A stretch of 64,000 nt of DNA from Candidatus Eremiobacterota bacterium (GTDB lineage: Bacteria; Vulcanimicrobiota; Vulcanimicrobiia; Vulcanimicrobiales; Vulcanimicrobiaceae). How positions within the stretch are numbered: position 1 is the first letter of the stretch; the number at the start of each line of letters is the position of its first letter. Positions 50,070-60,546 of this stretch are shown piece by piece. The position numbers were made by a program, and so were the translations under genes. The notes beneath the pieces were generated by a model, which ran no database searches, was not told where the DNA came from, and saw only the letters and a list, made by a program, of their open reading frames with translations. The stretch covers positions 1-64,000 of the forward strand of contig JAFAKB010000071.1 of NCBI GenBank assembly GCA_019235885.1, in the 5' to 3' direction.

Positions 50070-51101
50070 GTCGCTCCCTTCGTTTCCACGCTCGTCCATC
50101 ACGACGTCCGGTCGGGACGACAAGGGCCGCTCGGAATTTTCCACGCGATCGGAACCGCCGTCAATACCTAAGCCCGCGCTTGCGTCCGCGCGCTGCTCGC
50201 CGCGCAGGGCGACGGCGATCGCGCCGAGGATCACGGCAGCGCCGAGCGCCGTCGTCACGCCGAGACGTTCGCTGAAGAGCCAGGCGGCGAGCACGGCGGC
50301 GATCACGGGCTCCAGCAGCGTCACCGTCGAGACGAACGTCGCGCTGAGGACGCGCACCGCGGCGTTCAGCGCGGTGTGGCCGAAGAGCTGCGAGATCAGC
50401 GCCATCGCGACGATCCCGCCCCACGCGCGCACGTCGCCCAGCGGCGGTAACCGATCGTGCGTAAGCGCGCTCGCGGCAATCAGCACGACCGCCGCGTAGG
50501 CGTACGTGCGCGCGGTGACGGCGAGCGTGTCGTAGCGCGGATCGGTGGCGCGCACGACGAGCAGGTACGCGGCGATCGCGACCGCGCCGCCGAGCGCGAG
50601 CGCGATCCCGAGCGGCGCGTTCGTGCGGTCGGGCGCGCCGACCACGATCGCGACGCCGGCGAGCGCACCGATGATGCTCGCCCCCGCGTACGGATCGATC
50701 CGGCGCCGCCGCAACACGGCGTAGGCTTCCGTCCACACCGGCGTCGTGCAGACCAGCAGCGTCGAGATCGCGACCGTCGCGTAGTTCAGCGAGGCGATCC
50801 AAGTCGCGAAGTGCAGCGCTAGGACCACGCCGGCCAGCGCGAGCCGGCGTTCCGTCGGACCGTCGAGCGCGCGCAAACGCCCGCGCAGCGCGGCGAGGAC
50901 GACCAGCGGCACCGCCGCGAGCGCCAAGCGCGCCGCGCTGACGGCGAGCGGGCCGCCGGAGACGAGCGCGAAGCGTGCGAAAACCGCCGCCGCCCCGATC
51001 GCCAGCTGCGCGAGCGCGACCAGGACGAGCGCGCGGGTTCTCAGGCCGCGTTCGCTCCGATGCGGTCGAACCCGATCCCCGCGGCGAGCGCGTGCAGGCA
51101 C
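49452..51101 (-). CDS. EamA-family transporter in frame with a C-terminal Uma2 domain
   Basis: One uninterrupted frame of 549 codons. Residues about 20-305 are a ten-helix drug/metabolite exporter with two EamA repeats (first HFATWIASLNYATVAISTLL, second FGHTALNAAVRVLSATFVS). Residues 345-549 are a complete Uma2 nuclease. The 40 residues between are low-complexity and correspond to the 5' leader of the Uma2 gene, with no stop codon. A GTG at 51101 is the only usual start and overlaps the GAF gene by about 60 bp; a CTG at 51045 is an alternative. Either a true fusion or a transporter whose stop was lost when the Uma2 copy landed. Confidence 0.7.
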   Translation of the reverse strand: MPARARRGDRVRPHRSERGLRTRALVLVALAQLAIGAAAVFARFALVSGGPLAVSAARLALAAVPLVVLAALRGRLRALDGPTERRLALAGVVLALHFATWIASLNYATVAISTLLVCTTPVWTEAYAVLRRRRIDPYAGASIIGALAGVAIVVGAPDRTNAPLGIALALGGAVAIAAYLLVVRATDPRYDTLAVTARTYAYAAVVLIAASALTHDRLPPLGDVRAWGGIVAMALISQLFGHTALNAAVRVLSATFVSTVTLLEPVIAAVLAAWLFSERLGVTTALGAAVILGAIAVALRGEQRADASAGLGIDGGSDRVENSERPLSSRPDVVMDERGNEGSDMVATLELRGLRTDIEHAVEIVPPRWIDDDELVALEERYEPLLFERFADGTLLVTPPTGGIGGRRSGGLAAQVGVWAQAAGGIAFGANAGFKFPDDALLSPDATYITAERWYALDRAERETFPMIVPDACFEMISRSDRVRTTLKKIAAYVRHGVRLVVLIDTYRGHVYMSRDGGEAADYGDADAIDCAPVMPGFVLDVRVLKALD

Positions 51102-51589
51102 ATCAGGACGTACTCGTCGTCGCTGTAGTGCTGCTCGCCGTACGAGGCGAACGCGAGGTAGCCGCGGCCGTGGACGAGCGTTCCGAACGCCGCGGCGACC
51201 AGCGAGCGGATCCCGCGGTCGGCGAGCGGCTGCATCCGTGGAAACGCTTCGGCGAAGCGCGGCACGTCGGGGAAGTTGACGACCTGACCGGGCTCGTAGG
51301 CGGGGTCCTCGGGGCCGCGCGCCAGCGGGATGCGCAGCGGCGGCGCGGTTTCACCGTTCTGCCGGTACGGAAGCACGTTCCACTCCTCGCCATCGAGCAG
51401 CGCGATGCCGACGATCTCCGACCGGAAGGTTCGGTGCGCGTACTCGATCGCGATCTTCGCGACGTCCTCGACCGTGCGGGCGCTGAACGTGAGTTCGAAG
51501 AGGTGCTCGTAGTACGAGCGCATCCAGCCGGCGGTCGCGCCCTCCTTCATCGGGCGGACGATCCGCCACAGCGGCTGTTGCCCGTTCAT
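51041..51589 (-). CDS. GAF-domain protein
   Basis: 182 aa, ATG 51589. A short N-terminal helix (SYYEHLFELTFSARTVEDVAKIAIEYA, read in parts) leads to a GAF fold: IVGIALLDGEEWNVLPYR, PAYEPGQVVNFPDVPR, GIRSLVAAAFGTLVHGRGYLAFAS, YSDDEYVLMCLHALAAGIG. No kinase, cyclase or HTH output domain is attached, so it may be a small sensor or a diverged free-methionine-sulfoxide-reductase-like protein. The typical reductase cysteines are not seen. Divergent from thiC. Confidence 0.75.
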   Translation of the reverse strand: MNGQQPLWRIVRPMKEGATAGWMRSYYEHLFELTFSARTVEDVAKIAIEYAHRTFRSEIVGIALLDGEEWNVLPYRQNGETAPPLRIPLARGPEDPAYEPGQVVNFPDVPRFAEAFPRMQPLADRGIRSLVAAAFGTLVHGRGYLAFASYGEQHYSDDEYVLMCLHALAAGIGFDRIGANAA

Positions 51590-51613
51590 GCCGACCGGTA
51601 CGGCCCGGCGTCC

Positions 51614-51642
51614 TTGACAACCTCGCGCGGAGGTCATACCGT
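51614..51642 (+). promoter_or_regulatory. Promoter of the thiC riboswitch transcript
   Basis: TTGACA (51614-51619), 17 bp, TACCGT (51637-51642). The -35 is perfect and the -10 moderate. The predicted start is about 51649, directly before the riboswitch 5' helix. Confidence 0.55.
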
Positions 51643-51652
51643 CGTCGTACGC

Positions 51653-53483
<1,831 letters not shown>

Positions 53484-53551
53484 GCACAATTTTGCCGGCC
53501 CGCGCCGTTGCAGGACGGACTCGGGCGCGTGCAAAGCGAATCTCGCGAGCG

Positions 53552-54613
53552 ATGGTTCTCGCGCGCGTATTCACCGCGGCGGCTGGTTGCGTCGTCCTCG
53601 GCGCAGCGGTCGCTTCGTGCTCAGGCTCGTTCGGTTCGGGTACCGGTCTGCCGAACGCCGTGGCGTCACCGAGCTTCGGCGGCCCCTCCTCGGCGCCCAC
53701 GCCGGCGACGCAGTCGAGTGTCGTGCTGACCTACGGTGAGTCGACCGCGTTCCAGTCGCTGACCGAGGTAGGCGGGTACGGTGCGGCGATCGCGTTTCCG
53801 AAGGCGCCCGAACCGACCGCTGCGCCTTCGAAGGGAAAGAAGGGCGCGACGCCCGAGCCGGCGCCGACGCCGGTCGCGATCGCGATCGGCGCGACGCTCT
53901 CGACGGTGAAGCCGCAGGACGGCCCCGACATCAACTTCGTCAGCGGCAAGGGCAAGCGCAAGCGCTCGCGCGAGCTGCCGGCGCGCGCGCTCGCGTACAT
54001 CACGCTGCTCCCGACGCACGACGCGACGCTCGAAAGCTATCCGCGCTTCGAGCTCGACGTGCCGCGCGAGATCGCCGCGCAGTACCGCGACGGCGAGTTC
54101 GGGCTCGCGCTTTGGAACTCGGGCGAGAAAGACTCGAAGTACCGGCTTGCCGTCGCCGAGCTCGACACCGCCGCGACGCCGCCGCCGGTGAAGGTGGTCG
54201 CCGCAGCGACGAGCGCGCCCGCGAACGCCAGCCCGGGAACCACCGCGCCGCCGGTGAGAACGATGGCGCCGCTCTCGACGCCCTCGCCGCGCGCGAGCGG
54301 TGCTCCGGGCAGCTCGCCCGCGCCGGCCGGCGGCATACCGGTCCCCGGCGGCGCGCCGCCGCCGTCCGCCGCGCCGACGCTGCCGCCGGCGCACATTCTC
54401 TTCGCCGGCACCGCGACGCCGCTCAAGCTGGTCGCGAACCGGCCGGCGGTCTTCGCGCTGTACGCGCTCCCGCATCCGTCGGCGACGCCGGTGCCCAAAG
54501 CCTCGGTCGTTCCTAACTCGTCGTCCTCGCACGCGCCGGCGAACGCAAGCGCGTCCCCGGCCGGCGCCGCGTCGGCTTCGCCGGGACCCGGCGCGAGCAA
54601 AGCGCCGCGCTAG
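53552..54613 (+). CDS. Proline/alanine-rich lipoprotein of unknown function
   Basis: 353 aa. Signal peptide with lipobox AVASC (Cys 23), a Ser/Pro linker, then a central beta-rich domain (about 50-210: VVLTYGESTAFQSL, ALAYITLLPTHDATLESYP, FGLALWNSG). A very long Pro/Ala/Thr segment (215-353) is interrupted by a short motif AHILFAGTATPLKLVANRPAVFALYAL split over two strands. The tail suggests a spacer through peptidoglycan or a crosslinked surface protein. No family recognised. Confidence 0.65.
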   Translation: MVLARVFTAAAGCVVLGAAVASCSGSFGSGTGLPNAVASPSFGGPSSAPTPATQSSVVLTYGESTAFQSLTEVGGYGAAIAFPKAPEPTAAPSKGKKGATPEPAPTPVAIAIGATLSTVKPQDGPDINFVSGKGKRKRSRELPARALAYITLLPTHDATLESYPRFELDVPREIAAQYRDGEFGLALWNSGEKDSKYRLAVAELDTAATPPPVKVVAAATSAPANASPGTTAPPVRTMAPLSTPSPRASGAPGSSPAPAGGIPVPGGAPPPSAAPTLPPAHILFAGTATPLKLVANRPAVFALYALPHPSATPVPKASVVPNSSSSHAPANASASPAGAASASPGPGASKAPR

Positions 54614-54624
54614 GAGCTTGTCGG

Positions 54625-54694
54625 GCTTGCCCGGCAAGCGACGACGGGCGGATCGGACGAAGTCCGAACGCGAGGGTTCACCGCAGGTGAACCC
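54625..54694 (+). repeat. Three consecutive hairpins after the lipoprotein gene
   Basis: GCTTG/CAAGC (54625-54639), TCGGAC/GTCCGA with a GAA loop (54653-54667) and a perfect 9-bp GGGTTCACC/GGTGAACCC with a GCA loop (54674-54694). The last is strong enough to terminate or to block 3' exonucleases, but no T-run follows. The remaining 85 bp to the hemerythrin gene show no further structure. Confidence 0.5.
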
Positions 54695-54778
54695 ACTAGC
54701 GCGCGAGCCGTCCCTCGTACGCGGGGCGGCTCGGCGAGGGGTGCGCGTAGAAGGAGCCGCCGCGGGCAAGGTTGCCGC

Positions 54779-55261
54779 ATGAAGCAGCAGGATGCAATCG
54801 CCCTTCTCAAAGCGGACCACAAGGCCGTCAAAGAGCTCTTCGCACAGGCCGATGAGACGTCGGAGCGCGCCAAGGCGCATCTGCAGCGGCTCGGCGAGCA
54901 GATCTGCGCCGAGCTGACGGTGCACACGCAGATCGAGGAGCAGATTTTCTATCCCGCCGTACAAGAGCGCGCGCGCCGCGGTCACAAAGAAGAACGGGAC
55001 GAGGTCTTCGAGGGATACGAAGAGCACGCCGCCGCCAAGAAGGTCATCGAGGACATCCGCGCGACCGACCCCGGCGACGAGTCGTACAAGCCGAAGCTCA
55101 CCACGCTGAGCGAGCTGATCGATCACCACGTCAAGGAAGAGGAACACGAGCTCTTTCCCAGCGTGAAAGAGATGTTCGACGAGGACGAGCTGGTCGAGCT
55201 CGGGCAGCGGTTGAGCGAGCTGAAGGCGCGATTGCAGCCGCAGAACGCGACGAGGGCATAG
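54779..55261 (+). CDS. Hemerythrin HHE-domain protein
   Basis: 160 aa four-helix protein with a probable di-iron site. Ligand-type residues occur in KADHKAVKELF, HTQIEEQIFYPAV, EEHAAAKKVIEDI and LIDHHVKEEEHELFP, matching the H-H-E / H-H-E pattern. A role in oxygen or nitric-oxide binding or in iron-damage repair (RIC-like) is possible; no cysteine N-terminal domain of RIC is present. ATG 54779; a terminator-like stem follows the gene. Confidence 0.88.
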   Translation: MKQQDAIALLKADHKAVKELFAQADETSERAKAHLQRLGEQICAELTVHTQIEEQIFYPAVQERARRGHKEERDEVFEGYEEHAAAKKVIEDIRATDPGDESYKPKLTTLSELIDHHVKEEEHELFPSVKEMFDEDELVELGQRLSELKARLQPQNATRA

Positions 55262-55266
55262 CCTCG

Positions 55267-55283
55267 CTCTCCCGCTGGGGGAG
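55267..55283 (+). terminator. Probable terminator after the hemerythrin gene
   Basis: CTCTCCC/GGGGGAG, 7 bp with one G-U pair and a 3-nt loop, six bases after the stop. A short T-rich stretch (TTTCCCCTTTT) lies about 10 bases further. Confidence 0.45.
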
Positions 55284-55329
55284 GGAGTGAGTTTCCCCTT
55301 TTACGGCCCTAGGGTATCGCTTCTTGCGC

Positions 55330-56994
55330 ATGCGAGTCCTAGGAGTCAACGCTGTGTTTCACGATCCGGCCGCGGCGCTTGTCGTCGACGGCCGTGTCGT
55401 TGCGGCTGCTGAAGAAGAACGTTTTACGCGGCGCAAGCACGGCAAGCCGTGCGTTCCGTTCTCGACCTGGGAGCTGCCGGAGCAGTCGGCGCGCTGGGCG
55501 CTTCGGTACGGCGGGATCACTCCGCACGAGCTCGACGCGGTCGCGTACTCGTACGATCCGGAGCTGGCCGCCCCGGACTGTGCGGAACTGCATCACAACG
55601 AGTACGAGACGCTGCGCACCTACTTCGTGCGCCGCGCGCCGGGCTTTCTGGCGACGCTCTTGCCTGGGCTCGAGCGGGCGAAGGTGCGCTTCGTTCCGCA
55701 CCACGTCGCGCACGCGGCGTCGGCGTACTTGGCGGGTCCGCATCGCGACTGCGCGGTGATGGTGATGGACGGCCGCGGCGAGCAGACCTCGTACTTGGCC
55801 GGCGTCGCGCGCGGCGGCGAGCTCGAGGTGCTGCGGCGCGTCTCGCTTCCCCACTCGCTCGGATTGCGCTACGAAGAGCTCACCGAGCACCTCGGCTTTC
55901 ACCGCTCGTCCGACGAGTACAAGGTCATGGCGCTGGCGTCGTACGGAACGCCGCGCTGGGGTGCGGTGATGCGCGCCGCGATGCACGCCGACGGCGACGG
56001 CAGCTTCGTCGCGCTCCCGGTCGACTTCACGCGCTTCGTCGCGCGGCGGGTGGACGGCGAACCGTTCACCGAAGCGCACGCGGACGTGGCGGCGAGCGTG
56101 CAGTTCGCGCTGCAGGAGACGGTCCTCGAGCTGGCCGGCTGGCTGCATGAGCAGACCGGAATGCGCGCGCTCGTGATGGCCGGCGGCGTCGCGCTGAACG
56201 TCGTCGCGAACTCGCACATCGCGCGGAACGGACCGTTCGAGCACGTCTGGGTGCAGCCGGCCGCCGGCGACGCGGGGACCGCGCTCGGCGCTGCGCTCTA
56301 CGTCGCGAAGTCGATGGGTGACGAGGTGCAGCCGATGGGAAGCGCGGCGCTCGGCCGCGGCTGGAGCGACGCGGAGATCGAGCAGGCGCTCGAGATCGCG
56401 AACGTGCACTACACGCGTCCGCGCGACGTCGCCGAAGCGGTCGCGCACGTGATCGCCGCCGACGGGATCGTCGCGTGGTTCCAAGGGCGCAGCGAGTACG
56501 GCCCGCGCGCGCTGGGGCACCGCTCGCTGCTCGCCAACCCGCGGCGGGCCGAGACGCTGCACCGGCTGAACGACGTCAAAGGCCGCGAGCAGTTCCGGCC
56601 GGTCGCGCCGATGACGCTCGCCGAGCGCGCGCCCGAGATGTTCGAGGGCCCGTTCCCCTCGCCGTACATGCTGTTCGTGCACACCGTCAAGCCGGGCTGG
56701 GCCGAGCAGCTGCGCGCGGTCGTGCACGTCGACGGCACCGCGCGCGTGCAGACCGTCGAGCGCGCGGAGGAACCTCTGGTCGCGCGAATGCTCGACGAGG
56801 TCGAACGGCTGACCGGCATTCCCGTAGTCGTGAACACCTCGCTGAACACGGCCGGGCGGCCGATGGTCGACTCGCCGCGCGACGCGCTCGAGTGCTTCGG
56901 TTCGGCGCCGGTCGACGCGCTCGCGATCGGGCCCTTCCTGCTCAAGCGCGAAAGCTTCGCGCGCGGTACCTCGCACATCTCCGCCGTGGCGTAA
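55330..56994 (+). CDS. NodU/CmcH-type carbamoyltransferase
   Basis: 554 aa. It transfers a carbamoyl group from carbamoyl phosphate to a sugar hydroxyl. N-terminal ASKHA-fold part: VLGVNAVFHDPAAALVVDG, EEERFTRRKHG, HHVAHAASAYL, VMDGRGEQTSYL. The C-terminal YrdC-like part contains QGRSEYGPRALGHRSLLANP and KGREQFRPVAPMTL. All match the NodU family that decorates nodulation factors, antibiotics and lipopolysaccharide. ATG 55330; an in-frame TTG lies two codons upstream. First gene of the glycan operon, so carbamoylated heptose or hexose is the expected product. Confidence 0.92.
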   Translation: MRVLGVNAVFHDPAAALVVDGRVVAAAEEERFTRRKHGKPCVPFSTWELPEQSARWALRYGGITPHELDAVAYSYDPELAAPDCAELHHNEYETLRTYFVRRAPGFLATLLPGLERAKVRFVPHHVAHAASAYLAGPHRDCAVMVMDGRGEQTSYLAGVARGGELEVLRRVSLPHSLGLRYEELTEHLGFHRSSDEYKVMALASYGTPRWGAVMRAAMHADGDGSFVALPVDFTRFVARRVDGEPFTEAHADVAASVQFALQETVLELAGWLHEQTGMRALVMAGGVALNVVANSHIARNGPFEHVWVQPAAGDAGTALGAALYVAKSMGDEVQPMGSAALGRGWSDAEIEQALEIANVHYTRPRDVAEAVAHVIAADGIVAWFQGRSEYGPRALGHRSLLANPRRAETLHRLNDVKGREQFRPVAPMTLAERAPEMFEGPFPSPYMLFVHTVKPGWAEQLRAVVHVDGTARVQTVERAEEPLVARMLDEVERLTGIPVVVNTSLNTAGRPMVDSPRDALECFGSAPVDALAIGPFLLKRESFARGTSHISAVA

Positions 56995-56996
56995 TC

Positions 56997-58556
56997 ATGG
57001 TCGACGTCGTCGTGCCAACCATCGCACGCGGGTCGCTGAGCGAGCTTCTCGCTTCGCTTGCGCGCGCGCGGGGACCGCGCCCCGGACGGCTCATCGTGGT
57101 CGACGACCGGCCGGCGCGCCGCGCCGGCGAAACGCTCGTGCCGAACGCGCCGCTCGACCTGCGCGCGCTCGACGACGACTTTCGCGCGCGCACGACGGTC
57201 CTCGCCGGCAAAGCGGCGGGGCCCGCGGCCGCGCGCAACACCGGCTGGCGCGCCTCGCGCGCGCGGTGGATCGCGTTCCTCGACGACGACGTCGTCGTCG
57301 GACCGGAATGGCTCGCCGAGCTGGCGCGCGACCTCCACGACCTTGCGCCGGACGTCGCGGGCTCGCAAGGGATCGTGACGGTCCCGCTGCCGCCGCACCG
57401 CCGCGCGACCGATTGGGAACGGAACGTCGCCGGACTCCAAGGCGCGCGCTGGATCACCGCGGACTGCGCGTATCGCCGCGCCGACCTGCTCGCCGCCGGC
57501 GGATTCGACGAACGTTTTCGGCGCGCGTACCGCGAGGACGCCGATCTCGCGTTGCGGCTCGTCGCGCGCGGCAAGCGCATCGCTAGCGGCACGCGGCGCA
57601 CCGCGCATCCGGTGCGGCCGGCGAGCTGGGCGGTGAGCGTGCGCCTGCAGGCGGGAAATGCCGACGACGTGCTCATGGATGCGGTGCACGGGCGCGACTG
57701 GCGCGCGCGCGCGGCGGCGCCGCGCGGCGCGTACCGTTCGCACGCGCAAACCGTTGCAGCCGCGGCGTTCGCGCTAGCAGCGTTCGCCGCGCGCAAGCCG
57801 CGGCTCGGCGCGCTGTTCGCCGCGGTGTGGGCCGCCCAGACGGCGCGTTTCGCGTGGCGCCGGATCGCGCCCGGTCCGCGCACCGCGCGCGAGATCGGCG
57901 CGATGCTCGCGACGTCAGCCGCGATTCCGTTCGCCGCCGTCTACCACCGTGCGCGCGGCCGCGCCCGGCTGCGCGCGCTGCTGAACGACGCCGCGCGCGC
58001 GCCGCACCCGCTGCCGGCGGCGGTGCTGTTCGACCGGGACGGAACGCTCGTCGCGGACGTGCCCCACAACGCCGATCCGGCGCGCGTCGTGCCGATGCCG
58101 GGTGCGCGCGCGGCGCTCGACCGGTTGCGCGCCGCCGGCGTCGCGACCGCGATGATCTCGAATCAAAGCGGCGTGGGGCTCGGCTTGTTCACGCGCGAGG
58201 ACGTCGACGCGGTGAACGCGCGCGTCGCCGCCGCGGTCGGAACGCTCGAGCCGGTCTTGGTCTGCACGCATCTCCCGGAAGAGCGCTGCTTCTGCCGCAA
58301 GCCGGCGCCCGGATTGGTCCACGACGCGGCGCGCGCGCTCGGCGTCGCACCGCGCGACTGCGTCGTCATCGGCGACATCGGCGCCGACGTCGAAGCCGCG
58401 CAGGCCGCCGGCGCGCGCGCGATCCTCGTTCCAACGCCGGTCACGCGCGCCGAAGAGATCGGCGCCGCCCCGCTCGTCGCCCGCGACTTGCACGAAGCCG
58501 TAAATTATATCTTGACCGATCGCGCGGCGAGCGCGCATCACGAGGCGCCGCCGTGA
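56997..58556 (+). CDS. GT2 glycosyltransferase fused to a GmhB-type heptose bisphosphate phosphatase
   Basis: 519 aa in two enzymes. Residues 1-235 are GT2: VVVPTIARGSLSELLASL, metal-binding FLDDDVVVG near 95, REDADLALRL for the catalytic region. Residues 240-325 hold hydrophobic helices that may sit at the membrane. Residues 335-510 are a HAD phosphatase with FDRDGTL (near 345), SNQSGVGLG and the zinc loop CTHLPEERCFCRKP, a feature specific to D,D-heptose-1,7-bisphosphate phosphatase GmhB. The fusion links making activated heptose to using sugars. Starts three bases after the carbamoyltransferase stop. Confidence 0.85.
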   Translation: MVDVVVPTIARGSLSELLASLARARGPRPGRLIVVDDRPARRAGETLVPNAPLDLRALDDDFRARTTVLAGKAAGPAAARNTGWRASRARWIAFLDDDVVVGPEWLAELARDLHDLAPDVAGSQGIVTVPLPPHRRATDWERNVAGLQGARWITADCAYRRADLLAAGGFDERFRRAYREDADLALRLVARGKRIASGTRRTAHPVRPASWAVSVRLQAGNADDVLMDAVHGRDWRARAAAPRGAYRSHAQTVAAAAFALAAFAARKPRLGALFAAVWAAQTARFAWRRIAPGPRTAREIGAMLATSAAIPFAAVYHRARGRARLRALLNDAARAPHPLPAAVLFDRDGTLVADVPHNADPARVVPMPGARAALDRLRAAGVATAMISNQSGVGLGLFTREDVDAVNARVAAAVGTLEPVLVCTHLPEERCFCRKPAPGLVHDAARALGVAPRDCVVIGDIGADVEAAQAAGARAILVPTPVTRAEEIGAAPLVARDLHEAVNYILTDRAASAHHEAPP

Positions 58557-59575
58557 AACGCAACGTGTTAGCGGTGCGCCAGGACAACAACGGCGACGTC
58601 CTGCTGATGGGGCCGGCGTTGCGGGCGCTCGCGGCGCGCGCGACGCGGCTGACGCTCGTGTGCGGGCCGTCGGGCGAAGCGGCGGCCCGCGCGCTCCCCG
58701 GCATCGACGAGGTGATCGTCTTCGAAGCGGCGTGGATCGAGGCCGAACCGCAGCCGCTGCGGCGCGCGCACGCCGAGGCGTTCGTCGACCGCGTCGCGGC
58801 GCTGCGAATCGACGACGCGCTGATCTTCACCTCGTTCCACCAAAGCCCGCTCCCGGCGGCGCTGCTGCTGCGGATGGCCGGCGTGCCGCGCATCGGCGCG
58901 ATCAGCGAAGACTATCCCGGCGCGCTGCTCGACGTGCGCCATCGCGGCGTCCCCGACGATCTGCACGAAGTCCAGCGCGCGCTCTCGCTCGCGCGCGCGG
59001 CGGGGTACGAGCTGCCGCCGCAGGACGAGGGCCGGCTCGCGATGCGGATCGCCGCGCGCAATCCGCTCGCGCAGCACGCGCCGTACGTCGTCGTCCATCC
59101 CGGCGCGACCGTTCCGGCGCGCGCGTGGAGCCCCGGCGCCAACCGCGCGCTCGTCGCCGCGCTCGCGGCGCGCGGCGAACGCGTCGTCGTCACCGGAAGT
59201 GCGGCGGAGCGCGAGCTGTGCGCGCACGTCGCGGACGGCGACGCGACGAATCTCGCCGGCGCGACGGACTTCGTCGAGCTCGCGCGCGTGATCGCCGACG
59301 CAAGCGCGATCGTCGTCGGCAACACCGGTGCGGCGCACGTCGCCGCTGCGGTCGGCACGCCGGTCGTCTCGCTGTTTCCGCCGACGATTCCGGCAGTGCG
59401 GTTCCACCCGTGGATGGTGCCGCACGTGCTGCTCGGCGACCAGCAGATCGCGTGCCGCGGCTGCCGCGCGCGCGTCTGCCCCTTCGAAGGTCAGCCGTGC
59501 CTGGGCGGCGTGCGCGTCGACGACGTGCTGGCGGCGCTCGCGGCGCTGCGCGCCGCTCGCGAGGTGCCCGCCTGA
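58553..59575 (+). CDS. Heptosyltransferase-like GT9 glycosyltransferase
   Basis: 340 aa. GT9 pattern as in WaaC/WaaF: N-terminal LAVRQDNNGDVLLMGPALRAL, the VVHPGATVPARAWSP nucleotide-side motif and the VGNTGAAHVAAAVGTPVVSLF acceptor-turn. A cysteine-rich segment (CRGCRARVCPFEGQPC) near the C-terminus is seen in a subset of GT9 enzymes. GTG 58553 overlaps the previous stop as GTGA. Likely adds heptose to the lipid A core or an equivalent. Confidence 0.88.
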   Translation: MKRNVLAVRQDNNGDVLLMGPALRALAARATRLTLVCGPSGEAAARALPGIDEVIVFEAAWIEAEPQPLRRAHAEAFVDRVAALRIDDALIFTSFHQSPLPAALLLRMAGVPRIGAISEDYPGALLDVRHRGVPDDLHEVQRALSLARAAGYELPPQDEGRLAMRIAARNPLAQHAPYVVVHPGATVPARAWSPGANRALVAALAARGERVVVTGSAAERELCAHVADGDATNLAGATDFVELARVIADASAIVVGNTGAAHVAAAVGTPVVSLFPPTIPAVRFHPWMVPHVLLGDQQIACRGCRARVCPFEGQPCLGGVRVDDVLAALAALRAAREVPA

Positions 59576-60546
59576 TGCTGCTCACGAAGCCGCGCACCGC
59601 CGAGCATGAGCCGAAGAAGATCCTGCTCTGGCACGTGCACGGCTCGTACACGACCGCGCTCGTGCAAGGAATGCACACCTACTACATTCCGGTGCTCCCG
59701 GACCGCGGTCCCGACGGCCGCGGGCGCGCGCGCACGTGGGACTGGCCGGCGAACGCCGTCGAGGTGACGCCGCAGCAGTTGCGCGCGCTCGAGCTCGACC
59801 TGGTGGTTCTGCAACGGCCGCACGAGCTCGAGCTCGCCGCCGCGTGGCTCGGGCGCGTGCCGGGACGCGACCTGCGCACGATCTATCTCGAGCACAATGC
59901 GCCGCAGGGCCGGATCGCCGAGATGCGCCATCCGTTCGCCGACCGCGACGACGTCACGGTCGTGCACGTCACGCACTTCAACGATCTCTTCTGGGACTGC
60001 GGCACGACGCGCACGCGCGTCGTCGAGCACGGCGTCGTCGATTCGGGCTATCGCTACACCGGTGAGTTGCCGCGCGCCGCGGTCGCCATCAACGAGCCGC
60101 GCCGCCGCGGCCGCGTGACCGGCACCGATCTGCTCGAGCGTTTCGGCGCGGCGCTCCCGCTCGATCTGTTCGGGATCGGCGCGGGCGAGCTGGGCGGATG
60201 CGACGATCCGCCGCAGCAGGTGCTGCATCAGGAGATGGCGCGGCGGCGCGTCTATCTTCATCCGATGCGCTGGACCTCGCTCGGCCTGGCGCTGATCGAG
60301 GCGATGCAGCTCGGCATGCCGGTCGTCGCGCTGGCGACGACCGAAGCCGCCGAAGCGGTTCCGATGGGGTGCGGGACGATCTCGACCGACGTCGAGCGGC
60401 TGTGCGACGCGCTGCGCCGCTATGCCGCCGATCCGTCGCTCGCGCGGGCCGACGGCGAACGCGCGCGCGCGCATGCGCTCGCGCGGTACGGTCTGCCGCG
60501 TTTTCTCGACTCTTGGAACGCGCTTTTCGCGGAGGTGGTCGCGTGA
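59575..60546 (+). CDS. GT4-like glycosyltransferase
   Basis: 323 aa. The C-terminal half has ARRRVYLHPMRWTSLGLALIEAMQLGMPVVAL, split here over two lines, with the E-x7-E region EAMQLGMPVVALATTE typical of GT-B fold transferases. The N-terminal half is shorter than in normal GT4 enzymes and has WHVHGSYTTALVQG. ATG 59575 overlaps the previous stop as TGATG; the stop overlaps the next GTG. Substrate unknown. Confidence 0.75.
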   Translation: MLLTKPRTAEHEPKKILLWHVHGSYTTALVQGMHTYYIPVLPDRGPDGRGRARTWDWPANAVEVTPQQLRALELDLVVLQRPHELELAAAWLGRVPGRDLRTIYLEHNAPQGRIAEMRHPFADRDDVTVVHVTHFNDLFWDCGTTRTRVVEHGVVDSGYRYTGELPRAAVAINEPRRRGRVTGTDLLERFGAALPLDLFGIGAGELGGCDDPPQQVLHQEMARRRVYLHPMRWTSLGLALIEAMQLGMPVVALATTEAAEAVPMGCGTISTDVERLCDALRRYAADPSLARADGERARAHALARYGLPRFLDSWNALFAEVVA

